Part shown: positions 1 to 9,170 of the stretch, piece by piece
Layout: each line of letters starts with the position of its first letter
Numbering within the stretch: the first letter of the stretch is position 1
Source: an uncultured Psychroserpens sp.
GTDB lineage: Bacteria; Bacteroidota; Bacteroidia; Flavobacteriales; Flavobacteriaceae
Length of the DNA stretch: 64,000 bases
Direction: 5' to 3'
Assembly: GCF_947501425.1 (NCBI RefSeq)
Contig: NZ_CANMVN010000007.1
Span: 162,197 to 226,196 of the forward strand
Program-made: the position numbers and the translations under genes
Notes under the pieces: generated by a model
The model's input: the letters and a program-made list of their open reading frames with translations, nothing else
What the model was told of the DNA's origin: nothing
Database searches by the model: none

Positions 1-2
1 GT

Positions 3-50
3 ATAAGCGAACGCACATTATATAGAAAAATTAAACAATACGATCTTTAA
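3..50 (+). CDS. C-terminal end of a sigma-54-dependent Fis-type response regulator (partial)
   Basis: Reading from base 3, the sequence encodes ISERTLYRKIKQYDL and then TAA. This is the recognition helix and end of the Fis-type helix-turn-helix that closes NtrC-family sigma-54 activators. The receiver and AAA+ parts lie off the left edge. The next gene starts 9 bases later and lptE follows, so they are probably co-transcribed. From memory of the family, such a regulator often sits next to lptE/secG/groES in Flavobacteriaceae. The identification rests on 15 residues, but the motif is characteristic. Confidence 0.75.
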   Translation: MSERTLYRKIKQYDL

Positions 51-59
51 CAAAAGTTT

Positions 60-251
60 ATGCGAGCAGTAGAAATATTTAGACTGAGAATGACGTTTGG
101 TCCAAACAGCTCTGAAGCTATCAGAAAAGAAGCTGAAGACCTAATAAACGAAAAACACTATCAAGGTTATCGATTAATTACCACATCCTTTACTATTGAA
201 GGTGGAAAAATTTATGCGTTTATTACAATGAAACGTCCTAATACGTATTAA
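60..251 (+). CDS. Small conserved-looking hypothetical protein (63 aa)
   Basis: This 63-residue ORF starts 9 bases after the regulator stop. An in-frame TAA at 48-50 makes the ATG at 60 the only usable start. There is no signal peptide, Cys or membrane segment. The composition alternates a charged helix (about residues 17-33) with two beta-strand-like stretches (GYRLITTSF and KIYAFITMKR). This resembles the small alpha/beta layout of DUF4177-type proteins, but I cannot assign it to a family. Its position between a sigma-54 regulator and lptE, in the same orientation with tight spacing, supports it being a real gene. No function is proposed. Confidence 0.55.
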   Translation: MRAVEIFRLRMTFGPNSSEAIRKEAEDLINEKHYQGYRLITTSFTIEGGKIYAFITMKRPNTY

Positions 252-267
252 ACAATGAAAACTAAAT

Positions 268-294
268 GTCATACTCAGCGCAGTCGAAGCATCT
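268..294 (+). repeat. Single copy of an interspersed flavobacterial repeat half-site
   Basis: The stretch beginning gtcatactcagcgcagtcg and ending gaagcatctt matches the style of the GTCATTCTGAGCG...GTCGAAGAATCT element that I recall being scattered through flavobacterial intergenic regions. A related palindromic copy lies at 9108-9166. It sits directly before the lptE lipoprotein start at 300, inside a possible upstream extension of that ORF, which argues against the upstream ATG at 255. Confidence 0.5.
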
Positions 295-299
295 TAAAC

Positions 300-800
300 A
301 TGAAATCTCTAAAGCACCTCTTTTTACTAGTTTGCTTTACCATATTTAGTTGTGGGCCATATTCATTTACAGGTGTTCAGAATATTGATGCTGATACGTT
401 TCAAGTAAATTACTTCCAAAACACTGCCAATCTAATTGAACCAGGTTTTGATCGTGATTTCACTATAGCACTTCAGGAACTCATTCAAAATCAAACAAGT
501 TTGAGTCTTACCAACACCAATGGTGATTTGGTTTATGAAGGAGAAATTATTGAGTATCGCATTTCTCCTCAAACTGCTCAGGCCAACAGCAGAGCAGCTC
601 AAAACAGATTAACAGTAGCAGTAAATGTGCGCTTTTATGATAAAAACGAACCTGATGAAGAGTTTGAACAACGCTTCTCTTTTTTCTATGATTACGCTGG
701 AAGTGAGTTGCTAACTGGTGCTCAAAAAGAAACGGCTCACGAAGAGATCTTTGAACGTCTCACTCAGGATATTTTTAATGCAACTTTAGCAAAATGGTAG
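300..800 (+). CDS. lptE: LptE-like LPS assembly outer-membrane lipoprotein
   Basis: The 166-residue product begins with a lipoprotein signal (hydrophobic segment LFLLVCFTIFSC, lipobox Cys18) followed by GPYSFTG. This start is typical of Bacteroidota LptE, the plug of the LptD/LptE complex that inserts lipopolysaccharide into the outer membrane. The rest is a single alpha/beta domain with a predicted strand-rich middle and helical end. I prefer the ATG at 300 over the in-frame ATG at 255. The longer form would put 15 residues encoded by an interspersed repeat ahead of the signal peptide. Its neighbours are a sigma-54 regulator upstream and a TPR protein whose ATG follows the stop directly. The family assignment is by sequence style plus context. 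Confidence 0.8.
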   Translation: MKSLKHLFLLVCFTIFSCGPYSFTGVQNIDADTFQVNYFQNTANLIEPGFDRDFTIALQELIQNQTSLSLTNTNGDLVYEGEIIEYRISPQTAQANSRAAQNRLTVAVNVRFYDKNEPDEEFEQRFSFFYDYAGSELLTGAQKETAHEEIFERLTQDIFNATLAKW

Positions 801-1754
801 ATGAATAACGCAGATTTCACATACATACTTCAAAACCCTCAAAACATTACTGGTGAGCAAACAACTGCATTGCACAATCTCACACTGAAGTATCCGTATT
901 TTCAATCAGCACGAGCATTATACCTTAAAGGGCTTAAAAGTAAAGAAAGTTATAAGTATAATCAGGAATTAAAAACAACCGCAGCTTATACTACAGATAG
1001 AAGTATTCTGTTTGATTATATTACTTCAGAAACATTCAATCAAAATGAGATCTCTCAGGTTATCAAAAAAAACTCTGAACATCTCAAAACCATCACAGTT
1101 AATGAGGCTGATGATATTTCGGTAGATAGAAGTGTCACTATTGATGACGCTTTAAAAGAACACATTAAAAATACTGAAGGTGTTCTGGATCCAAATCTAT
1201 TTGAGCAAAAGATAAAACCTGAAGAAGTAGCGCACTTCTTATCGCTTCCTGATCACACACCTGAGCAAGTCATCATCGATATAGATGCAAAACATATCGA
1301 AGAAACTCCTGAAGAAAAACTACAAATTGGAAAACCTCTAGAGTTTGACAAAGAAGAAACGCATTCGTTTTCAGAATGGCTCAAGATCACGAGTTTTAAA
1401 CCTATAGACCGTAGTGAAACAGAGCCAATTTCCGAAGAGAAGGAAGACACCCATGAGACCAGTTTAAGTACAGTGAACAGGAAATTTGAGCTTATTGATA
1501 AGTTTTTAGAAAGCAACCCTAAGATTATACCTTCTAAAGATACACCAAAAGTCAATTTAGAGACTCAGGATAAAGTGGCTCATGACGGACTCATGACAGA
1601 GACTTTAGCCAGAATTTACCTAGAGCAACACAATTACGAAAAGGCAATTCAATCTTATAAAGTATTAAGTTTGAAATATCCAGAAAAAAGTGGTTTCTTT
1701 GCAGACCAAATTAAAGCGGTAAAAGAATTACAAGAAAATAATACACAGAACTAA
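801..1754 (+). CDS. Tetratricopeptide-repeat protein of unknown function (317 aa)
   Basis: This cytoplasmic 317-residue protein has no signal peptide. The N-terminal 60 residues (PYFQSARALYLKGLK) and the C-terminal 45 residues (LARIYLEQHNYEKAIQSYKV) have the TPR helix pattern. They flank a long, acidic, low-complexity middle (about residues 90-250) rich in Glu, Asp, Lys and Thr. It starts on the base after the lptE stop, and its stop overlaps the secG ATG, so it is translationally coupled to envelope-biogenesis genes. This neighbourhood is common in the family, but the protein's role is not known to me. Confidence 0.8.
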   Translation: MNNADFTYILQNPQNITGEQTTALHNLTLKYPYFQSARALYLKGLKSKESYKYNQELKTTAAYTTDRSILFDYITSETFNQNEISQVIKKNSEHLKTITVNEADDISVDRSVTIDDALKEHIKNTEGVLDPNLFEQKIKPEEVAHFLSLPDHTPEQVIIDIDAKHIEETPEEKLQIGKPLEFDKEETHSFSEWLKITSFKPIDRSETEPISEEKEDTHETSLSTVNRKFELIDKFLESNPKIIPSKDTPKVNLETQDKVAHDGLMTETLARIYLEQHNYEKAIQSYKVLSLKYPEKSGFFADQIKAVKELQENNTQN

Positions 1755-2110
1755 TGAATACGTTTACTATATTTTTAATCCTAATCGTCATAGTATCTTT
1801 TTTACTAGTGGTAGTTGTCATGGTACAAAACCCTAAAGGTGGAGGATTATCTTCATCATTTGGTGGTGGTGGCACACAGCAATTAGGTGGTGTTAAAAAA
1901 ACAACAGACTTTTTAGATAAAAGTACGTGGGCTCTAGCCACTTTACTATTAGCATTAATATTAGCATCTAACTTTGCTATTCCTGGTGCAGGTGGATCAG
2001 CCGAATCTAAAGTGATTAATGGAAATGAAACACAAACAACAACTCCAGCGATTCCTTCAAGTGACAACACACAAGATGCTGCAACACCAATAGACACTAT
2101 TGGAGGTTAA
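1754..2110 (+). CDS. secG: Preprotein translocase subunit SecG
   Basis: This small inner-membrane component of the SecYEG channel is 118 residues long. The first membrane segment covers residues 3-24. It is followed by the diagnostic NPKGGGLSSSFGGGG and TQQLGGVKKTTDFLDKSTW signatures, then a second membrane segment (residues 56-74) and a polar Thr/Asn/Asp tail typical of Bacteroidota SecG. The ATG overlaps the stop of the upstream TPR gene by one base. A hairpin terminator follows at 2141, so the lptE-TPR-secG unit probably ends here and groESL is transcribed separately. Confidence 0.95.
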   Translation: MNTFTIFLILIVIVSFLLVVVVMVQNPKGGGLSSSFGGGGTQQLGGVKKTTDFLDKSTWALATLLLALILASNFAIPGAGGSAESKVINGNETQTTTPAIPSSDNTQDAATPIDTIGG

Positions 2111-2140
2111 TTTATAGCATACAGATAAACCTATACTAAA

Positions 2141-2167
2141 TGCCAGCTTTAAAGTTGGCATTTTTTA
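2141..2167 (+). terminator. Rho-independent terminator after secG
   Basis: TGCCAGCTTT is followed directly by AAAGTTGGCA, giving a near-perfect inverted repeat (one G-T pair), and then six T residues. It lies 30 bases after the secG stop and separates that unit from groES. Confidence 0.8.
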
Positions 2168-2197
2168 TTTCTGCAACTTTGTCAGTCTCAATATAGC

Positions 2198-2213
2198 TGG
2201 CACATTTTTAGCA
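2198..2213 (+). promoter_or_regulatory. Candidate sigma-54 (-24/-12) promoter for groESL
   Basis: TGGCACATTTTTAGCA fits the TGGCAC-N5-TTGCA consensus with one mismatch in the -12 box (TAGCA). The GG and GC dinucleotides have the required spacing. It lies 50 bases upstream of the groES ATG, after the secG terminator. The gene whose 3' end opens this window encodes a sigma-54-dependent activator, which makes control of groESL by sigma-54 plausible. No CIRCE operator (TTAGCACTC-N9-GAGTGCTAA) is present. Confidence 0.55.
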
Positions 2214-2262
2214 CAACGCTTTAGCGTTAACAATAAATTTTTAATTAAAAACATACATAACA

Positions 2263-2538
2263 ATGAGCTTAAACATTAAACCATTAGCAGATAGAGTTCT
2301 TATAGAACCTATGGAAGCTGAAACTAAAACAGCTTCGGGAATTATTATTCCAGACAACGCTAAAGAAAAACCACAAAAAGGAAAAGTTGTTGCTGTTGGT
2401 AAAGGCACAAAAGATGAGCCAATGACTGTCAAATCTGGTGACACTGTTCTCTACGGAAAGTATGCAGGAACAGAATTAAAATTAGATGGTAAAGATTACC
2501 TCATCATGCGCGAAAGTGACATATTAGCAATTGTATAA
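2263..2538 (+). CDS. groES: Co-chaperonin GroES (Hsp10)
   Basis: This is the 91-residue heptameric lid of the GroEL chamber. It shows the conserved start [15 protein letters not shown], the mobile loop region [18 protein letters not shown], and the C-terminal YAGTEL...[13 protein letters not shown]. The length is normal for the family (about 90-97). groEL follows after 102 bases. A sigma-54-like promoter candidate lies at 2198. Confidence 0.98.
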   Translation: MSLNIKPLADRVLIEPMEAETKTASGIIIPDNAKEKPQKGKVVAVGKGTKDEPMTVKSGDTVLYGKYAGTELKLDGKDYLIMRESDILAIV

Positions 2539-2564
2539 ACAGTATTAGGCTTCTGGCTATTAGC

Positions 2565-4278
<1,714 letters not shown>

Positions 4279-4284
4279 TGGCGA

Positions 4285-4299
4285 GCAACGAGTCGTTGC
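4285..4299. repeat. Short perfect palindrome after groEL
   Basis: GCAACGAGTCGTTGC is a perfect 7-bp inverted repeat around one base, 7 bases after the groEL stop. It may be part of a degraded interspersed repeat. It has no T-run. Confidence 0.3.
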
Positions 4300-4341
4300 A
4301 GACGAGTTACTCACTCAAGCATAAAATAAATACTTTTATAG

Positions 4342-4375
4342 AAAGCCTTTGATGTAATTATCAAAGGCTTTTTTA
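4342..4375. terminator. Bidirectional terminator between groEL and the FG-GAP gene
   Basis: AAAGCCTTTGAT and ATCAAAGGCTTT form a 12-bp stem around a 6-base loop, with T-runs on the plus side and A-rich sequence on the minus side. It serves the convergent groEL (plus) and the 4383 gene (minus). Confidence 0.85.
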
Positions 4376-4382
4376 TGTTGTG

Positions 4383-7300
4383 TTAGTTCTTTATCAATTT
4401 CTTTACAATAGAAGAATTGCCTGATTTAATCTTGACGAAATAGATGCCTTTACTTAAATCTACTACAGAAAATTCATTAGTAGTTGTAAGGACTTTTATT
4501 TGTCTTCCGTTAATATCCGTTATTACAATTGCATCGATAGGCGCAACAGACTTTATGTTAACGATATCCAACGAAGGATTTGGGAACAACACAACATCTT
4601 GTATGTCGACATCAGCTACAGAAAGCGCATCAACAACTTCAGTATTTACTGTATTTGTAAAAATTGGTGGATTAAAATCAAAAAATATAGCGGCATCATT
4701 AGTAAACACATCTCCAACCATTGCTCCTGCTTTTGGTTTGATCTTATAAGCTATGTAACCTATTGAACCTGCTTCATCCTGAGAAACTCCAGGCAAACCT
4801 ATATTTTCAAAAACAAATCTGGCCAGAATAGTATCCTCAATTTCGATACGACCAGAGTGACTCAAACTTTCAACTTGCATGGTCAATACATCTAATTTTG
4901 GATCAATTATATTAGTTACCTCAACATTGATAGCTTCAGCATTACCCGTATTTTGAAAACGGATGATGTAATGTAAATAATCATCAGCTTGATCTAAAAG
5001 AATTTGATCACCTTCTAAAACACTAATATCGTTAGGATCATAAGCTCCAATGACTGTTTCTTCCAAAACAAACGTATTATCATTTTCTGTGACATCGTTT
5101 GCAATCGGATTTATAGAGGCTGTTGATACCAAAACATCACCAATATTAGTCACAGGAGGTGCAAACACGTTAAGGATTATACTTATTGATCGACTTTCAA
5201 ATGGCGTCAAATTGGAATAATCAAAACTGAGATTGCCAGACGATTGCGTAGTTGGACTTTCAGACGTTGACACCAGTTGCATTTTAGAGGCATCATAAGT
5301 TAAGGTCACAGCACCAGAAAGTGTTGTTGTTCCAATATTGTTATAAACCAATTCATACGTTGAGTCAAACCCTGGTCGTGGTTCTCCAACAGGATATAGA
5401 CTCACATTCAAATCATTTGCTGAGGCGTTTGGTGCCACACAAAAGTTTGCGCCGCTGTCAACTTGATTTTCACCATCAAAGCTTGAAAAGTATAATGGAG
5501 GAGATACGGTAAAATAACTTGGCAAACTAGGTGACAATACTGTTGTAAAATCTCCCTGATTAACCGTAGTTGCAAATGTTCCATCAGGATTTGTAAATGT
5601 AATAAATGACGCTCCAGCTCCTCCTGAACCTACCCATATGTTTGAGATACCATTGTCACTTGGGCCGCAACCATCAGAATCACTATCATAAGTAATTGTT
5701 CCACTTATTTGGTTAGTTAGAATACCTAAATTTCTGTACCATGCGATTTTACCATTATCGCTGGTACTTTTCGTGGAGTAAATAATATCGATTAATCCGT
5801 TAGCATCAATATCCTCTGAAAAAATAGAACTAATTCTTTGATCGGTTTCGCCAATATTAATGGCTTCTGTAAATACACCCGAATAATTCTTGTAGAGGTT
5901 AATATCTTCATTATCCAAAGACGTTGCATAGGTATTTATAATATCTAAATCGCCATCTGCATCTATATCTAAGACCATCATATGATCTGTCGACAATGAT
6001 TGATCATCAAGTAACTGAAATACGCCAAAACCACCAACTCCATCTTCATTTTCATACCATCCAAATGGGTCGCTAGTAAGTACATCTAAATCTGAATCAT
6101 TATCTAAATCTGCTAAAATAACAGTACCATCATTTGTAGAAACAAAGGTCTGAGGAGCACCAAAATTCCCTAACCCATCATTCATGACCCAAGATAAAGG
6201 TTCATTAAAAATAAGATCTAAATCACCATCATTATCGATATCTCCAATGTCAAAATCTCTGGCATCATCTATATTACCCACAATAATCTGTTCTGTTCCA
6301 AAACTACCTTGTCCATCTAAATTTTCGTACCATGCTATATGATTTCCTACTAACTCAAGTTCTATAATATCCATATCATTATCACCATCCAAATCGGCTA
6401 CCATGATACGATCTACACTCTCTGAAGTAGTAGAGATAGGAACTTGAGATGTAAAATTTCCGAAGCCATCATTTTGTAACCATTCAATTTTATTATCAAT
6501 AGTTGAAGAGACCACCAGATCTAAAAAGTCATCACCATCTATATCTTTTGCAATGACATTATTAGCTCCAAAACTATTAGCTGATAGGATTTTTTGTGAT
6601 TCAAAATCCCCAAAAACACCTGTGTTTTCATACCATCCAATCTTATTATGATCATCTGCTGCAAATATAATATCAGTATCCCCATCGTTATCGATATCAG
6701 CAGAGATCACACTTCGAACGCCTTTTAAATCATTAATAATTTCTTGAGAAGGTCCAAAGCTTCCAGAACCTGACATATTTTGATTCCAACTAAACTCATA
6801 ACCATCGAGATAAAAACATACAAGATCGTCGTATCCATCAGCATTAAAATCGGCTATATTAAACCTAAATCCTGGCTTGGTAAAGTTAATGGAACTAATG
6901 ACCTGTTCGGCACTAAAGGTTCCTTGACCATCAGTATTTTCAAATAAAACGAGCGCTCCAATGTTGGTATCATCTTCATCTTTAACAAAAGCCACAAGAT
7001 CTTCATCATTATCGTTGTCGATATCCAAAGCTTGAGCAAATCCTATAAATCCGTCGTAAGTAGAATTAAAAGCGTTTCCGTAGCCAGTAAAATTTCCTGA
7101 ACCATCATTTCTATAGGCAACCAAACCGTCCCATGTGTTCAGACCAAAAAGATCCATATCACCATCATTATCCAAATCTGCTGTTCTTACAAAGAAGAGT
7201 CCGCCAAAAATGTCAAAAATTTCCTGCGGACTACTAAATGTCCCGAGTCCATCTGTATTCTCTAATAAATATCCTTTCTCATCAGGACTTCCGTTTGATG

Positions 7301-7973
7301 CAAATATCAAATCATTATCCATATCACCATCAAAGTCCTCTGCTCTAATCTCGATATATTGTGTTGTAGGACCTGAAGACGCAAAGGCAATAAGCTGTTG
7401 TGCTCCAAAAGCGCCTAAACCATCTGTATTTTCATACCAAGCTATTTTACCATCCAAACTCACAGAAATCAAATCCAAATCAGTATCACCATCAACATCA
7501 GCAACCTCAAGGCGAGAAGGCGTATTGATATCATTTAAAATGATATGTCTAGTACCAAAAACACCTAAGCCATTGGTGTTTTCATACCAAACGATAAACC
7601 CTTCTAATTCTGTACGTTCAGAAGATAAAACATCTATATCGCCATCATTATCTACATCAGCAAAAGTAAGTGCATTTAAACTTATTAGATTAGTTTCTAT
7701 AATATGTTCAGCATCAAAACTGCCTAAACCATCGGTATTTTCCATCCATTTTAACGGAAGTGCATAAGGAATTAAATCATCATCACCATCATTGTCTATA
7801 TCAGCAGAATAAGAAGCTTCCAGAATATATGTTGCACTAAGTGGATTACTTGTACTTAATCCAATGGCATTGGTAGAATCAATAACAGTTTCTTGAAAAA
7901 CAATCTGCCCAAACACCATTGAAGACATTGAGACGAATATAAAAAAAGATAAAAGTAGTTTTTTAGTCATCAT
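4383..7973 (-). CDS. Giant FG-GAP/VCBS-repeat T9SS cargo protein (1196 aa)
   Basis: This secreted protein begins with signal peptide MMTKKLLLSFFIFVSMSSMVFG. Residues from about 30 to 780 hold more than a dozen repeats with the calcium-loop core D-x-D-N-D-G-D-x-D (for example DIDNDGDDDL, DLDNDSDLDV), each followed by W-Y-E-N-x-D-G-x-G-x-F. This is the FG-GAP/VCBS beta-propeller repeat. A CarboxypepD/SdrD-like segment (TYDSDSDGCG...) follows, then a Bacteroidota conserved domain beginning AYDPNDISVLEG (DUF7619-like). The last about 75 residues (VVLFPNPS...LSKGIYFVKI) are a T9SS type A sorting domain. It is probably surface-exposed or released. It stands alone, with divergent DUF6090 upstream. 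The ligand is unknown. Confidence 0.9.
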   Translation of the reverse strand: MMTKKLLLSFFIFVSMSSMVFGQIVFQETVIDSTNAIGLSTSNPLSATYILEASYSADIDNDGDDDLIPYALPLKWMENTDGLGSFDAEHIIETNLISLNALTFADVDNDGDIDVLSSERTELEGFIVWYENTNGLGVFGTRHIILNDINTPSRLEVADVDGDTDLDLISVSLDGKIAWYENTDGLGAFGAQQLIAFASSGPTTQYIEIRAEDFDGDMDNDLIFASNGSPDEKGYLLENTDGLGTFSSPQEIFDIFGGLFFVRTADLDNDGDMDLFGLNTWDGLVAYRNDGSGNFTGYGNAFNSTYDGFIGFAQALDIDNDNDEDLVAFVKDEDDTNIGALVLFENTDGQGTFSAEQVISSINFTKPGFRFNIADFNADGYDDLVCFYLDGYEFSWNQNMSGSGSFGPSQEIINDLKGVRSVISADIDNDGDTDIIFAADDHNKIGWYENTGVFGDFESQKILSANSFGANNVIAKDIDGDDFLDLVVSSTIDNKIEWLQNDGFGNFTSQVPISTTSESVDRIMVADLDGDNDMDIIELELVGNHIAWYENLDGQGSFGTEQIIVGNIDDARDFDIGDIDNDGDLDLIFNEPLSWVMNDGLGNFGAPQTFVSTNDGTVILADLDNDSDLDVLTSDPFGWYENEDGVGGFGVFQLLDDQSLSTDHMMVLDIDADGDLDIINTYATSLDNEDINLYKNYSGVFTEAINIGETDQRISSIFSEDIDANGLIDIIYSTKSTSDNGKIAWYRNLGILTNQISGTITYDSDSDGCGPSDNGISNIWVGSGGAGASFITFTNPDGTFATTVNQGDFTTVLSPSLPSYFTVSPPLYFSSFDGENQVDSGANFCVAPNASANDLNVSLYPVGEPRPGFDSTYELVYNNIGTTTLSGAVTLTYDASKMQLVSTSESPTTQSSGNLSFDYSNLTPFESRSISIILNVFAPPVTNIGDVLVSTASINPIANDVTENDNTFVLEETVIGAYDPNDISVLEGDQILLDQADDYLHYIIRFQNTGNAEAINVEVTNIIDPKLDVLTMQVESLSHSGRIEIEDTILARFVFENIGLPGVSQDEAGSIGYIAYKIKPKAGAMVGDVFTNDAAIFFDFNPPIFTNTVNTEVVDALSVADVDIQDVVLFPNPSLDIVNIKSVAPIDAIVITDINGRQIKVLTTTNEFSVVDLSKGIYFVKIKSGNSSIVKKLIKN

Positions 7974-8094
7974 ACGTTAGGTTTCCTTAAATGTAAGAAA
8001 TTTAGTCCATAAATGTTTGAATATTAATAGTGAAAGCAGATTCTTAAGAATTTTTTATAATAAATTTTCTTAGCTTTAAGAAAACTAGCTAATT

Positions 8095-8739
8095 ATGAAA
8101 AAAAGTCTTCGTTATGCTTTAGGAGAAATACTAATAGTTATTGTTGGAATCTCTATTGCTTTTAGCCTGAATAAATGTGCCGACAACAAAAAAGACGAGG
8201 CACTAAAGACCCAATACTTGCAAAGTATAAAAAGTGATATTGAGGTTGACAAGAAAAATCTAGAAGCCAATTATGCAGCTATTGGAGCTAAAATTCAAAA
8301 CTTAAAAGAAGTTTTACCATTGATTAATACAGACAATCCAAAAAAGATGACATCAATGAATAAACTCTACAGTGTATTTACATCGTCTAATTTTCATCCT
8401 AAAGACATCACTTACCAAACTATGATCAATTCAGGGGATTTTAAACTCATTGATGATTTCGATCTGAAAGCTGCTATCGAAACCCATTACTCTGATTACA
8501 AGATCATGCTCAAAGACTATGAACGATTAGATATCATTCATAAAGAATACTTGGGTAAATACATCATCAACAATTCTGATTTTGATGCCATGCGCCAAGG
8601 CAAATTTGGCTACAGCAATGAAAAGCAGTTAAAAAACATACTACAGAGTATCAATGGCGCTTTGTATATAAAAATTAATGCCACTGAACGTGGCATTAAA
8701 AATTGTGATAGTTTGTTAACTATTTTAAAGATGTATTAA
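8095..8739 (+). CDS. DUF6090-family membrane-anchored protein
   Basis: The 214-residue product opens with a charged start and one membrane segment (RYALGEILIVIVGISIAFSLNKCADN), the hallmark of the DUF6090 family in Flavobacteriia (usual form YAIGEIxLVVIGILIALQINNWNE). The rest is a helical, probably periplasmic domain with long amphipathic helices (residues 33-75 and 130-210). A Cys replaces the usual tryptophan region after the membrane segment. Function is unknown in the family. Its stop overlaps the stop of the convergent HMA gene by four bases (shared TTAA). Confidence 0.8.
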   Translation: MKKSLRYALGEILIVIVGISIAFSLNKCADNKKDEALKTQYLQSIKSDIEVDKKNLEANYAAIGAKIQNLKEVLPLINTDNPKKMTSMNKLYSVFTSSNFHPKDITYQTMINSGDFKLIDDFDLKAAIETHYSDYKIMLKDYERLDIIHKEYLGKYIINNSDFDAMRQGKFGYSNEKQLKNILQSINGALYIKINATERGIKNCDSLLTILKMY

Positions 8740-9089
8740 TTCTCATGATCATCAACCACCTCTTTATCTCTATACTTACAGCAAGGATGAACTGAATTAT
8801 AAGCTTCCTCTGTAGCTTTTATTGTTTTGGTATCGTGACCTACTGAAGCTATCTTTTTACTTATGGTTTCCAGATTGGTTTTACGTTCATCAAAAATTAA
8901 TTTAAGTTCGTGTGTTTTTACATTCCAAATAGCAGATTTAACGCCCTTGGTTCTAATTGCCGCTTTCTCAATTCGCTCTTTACACATTAAACAAACACCA
9001 TCAACCTCCATAGAGGCTTTTGCATTTTTATTTTGAGCAAAAGTGGCTGTTGCCACTAATAACATCAATATTATAATTATTCTTTTCAT
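8736..9089 (-). CDS. Secreted heavy-metal-associated (HMA) domain protein
   Basis: The 117-residue product has a signal peptide ending at TATFAQ and then an HMA fold with metal-binding motif C33-L-M-C36 (VCLMCKERIEKA). This is the CxxC loop of copper chaperones and P-type ATPase domains. The C-terminal tail adds HPCC (about 101-104), a second likely soft-metal site. It is the last gene of a minus-strand unit with a TonB receptor and an HYC_CC_PP protein, so a periplasmic role in copper (or related metal) capture is likely. The metal specificity is inferred. Confidence 0.85.
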   Translation of the reverse strand: MKRIIIILMLLVATATFAQNKNAKASMEVDGVCLMCKERIEKAAIRTKGVKSAIWNVKTHELKLIFDERKTNLETISKKIASVGHDTKTIKATEEAYNSVHPCCKYRDKEVVDDHEN

Positions 9090-9107
9090 GATAGTTGTTT
9101 TTAATTT

Positions 9108-9166
9108 GTCATTCTGAATGAAATGAGGAATCTCTAAAAAGATTCTTCGCTCATGCTCTGAATGAC
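9108..9166. repeat. Palindromic interspersed repeat (GTCATTCTGA...TGAATGAC)
   Basis: gtcattctgaatgaaatgag at the left and the reverse complement of tcatgctctgaatgac at the right form an imperfect inverted repeat about 59 bp long. The arms meet near aatctctaaaaagatt. The arms match the flavobacterial GTCATTCTGAGCGAAGTCGAAGAATCT-type element, of which a half-copy lies at 268-294. It sits between the TonB receptor and HMA genes and would fold into a long hairpin in their shared mRNA. Confidence 0.6.
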
Positions 9167-9170
9167 AGTT

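Noticed and set aside
4444-7767. Open frames on the plus strand opposite the FG-GAP gene
   Set aside because: They are antisense shadows of the repeat region, have no recognisable domains, and are favoured only by the repetitive Asp/Gly codons.
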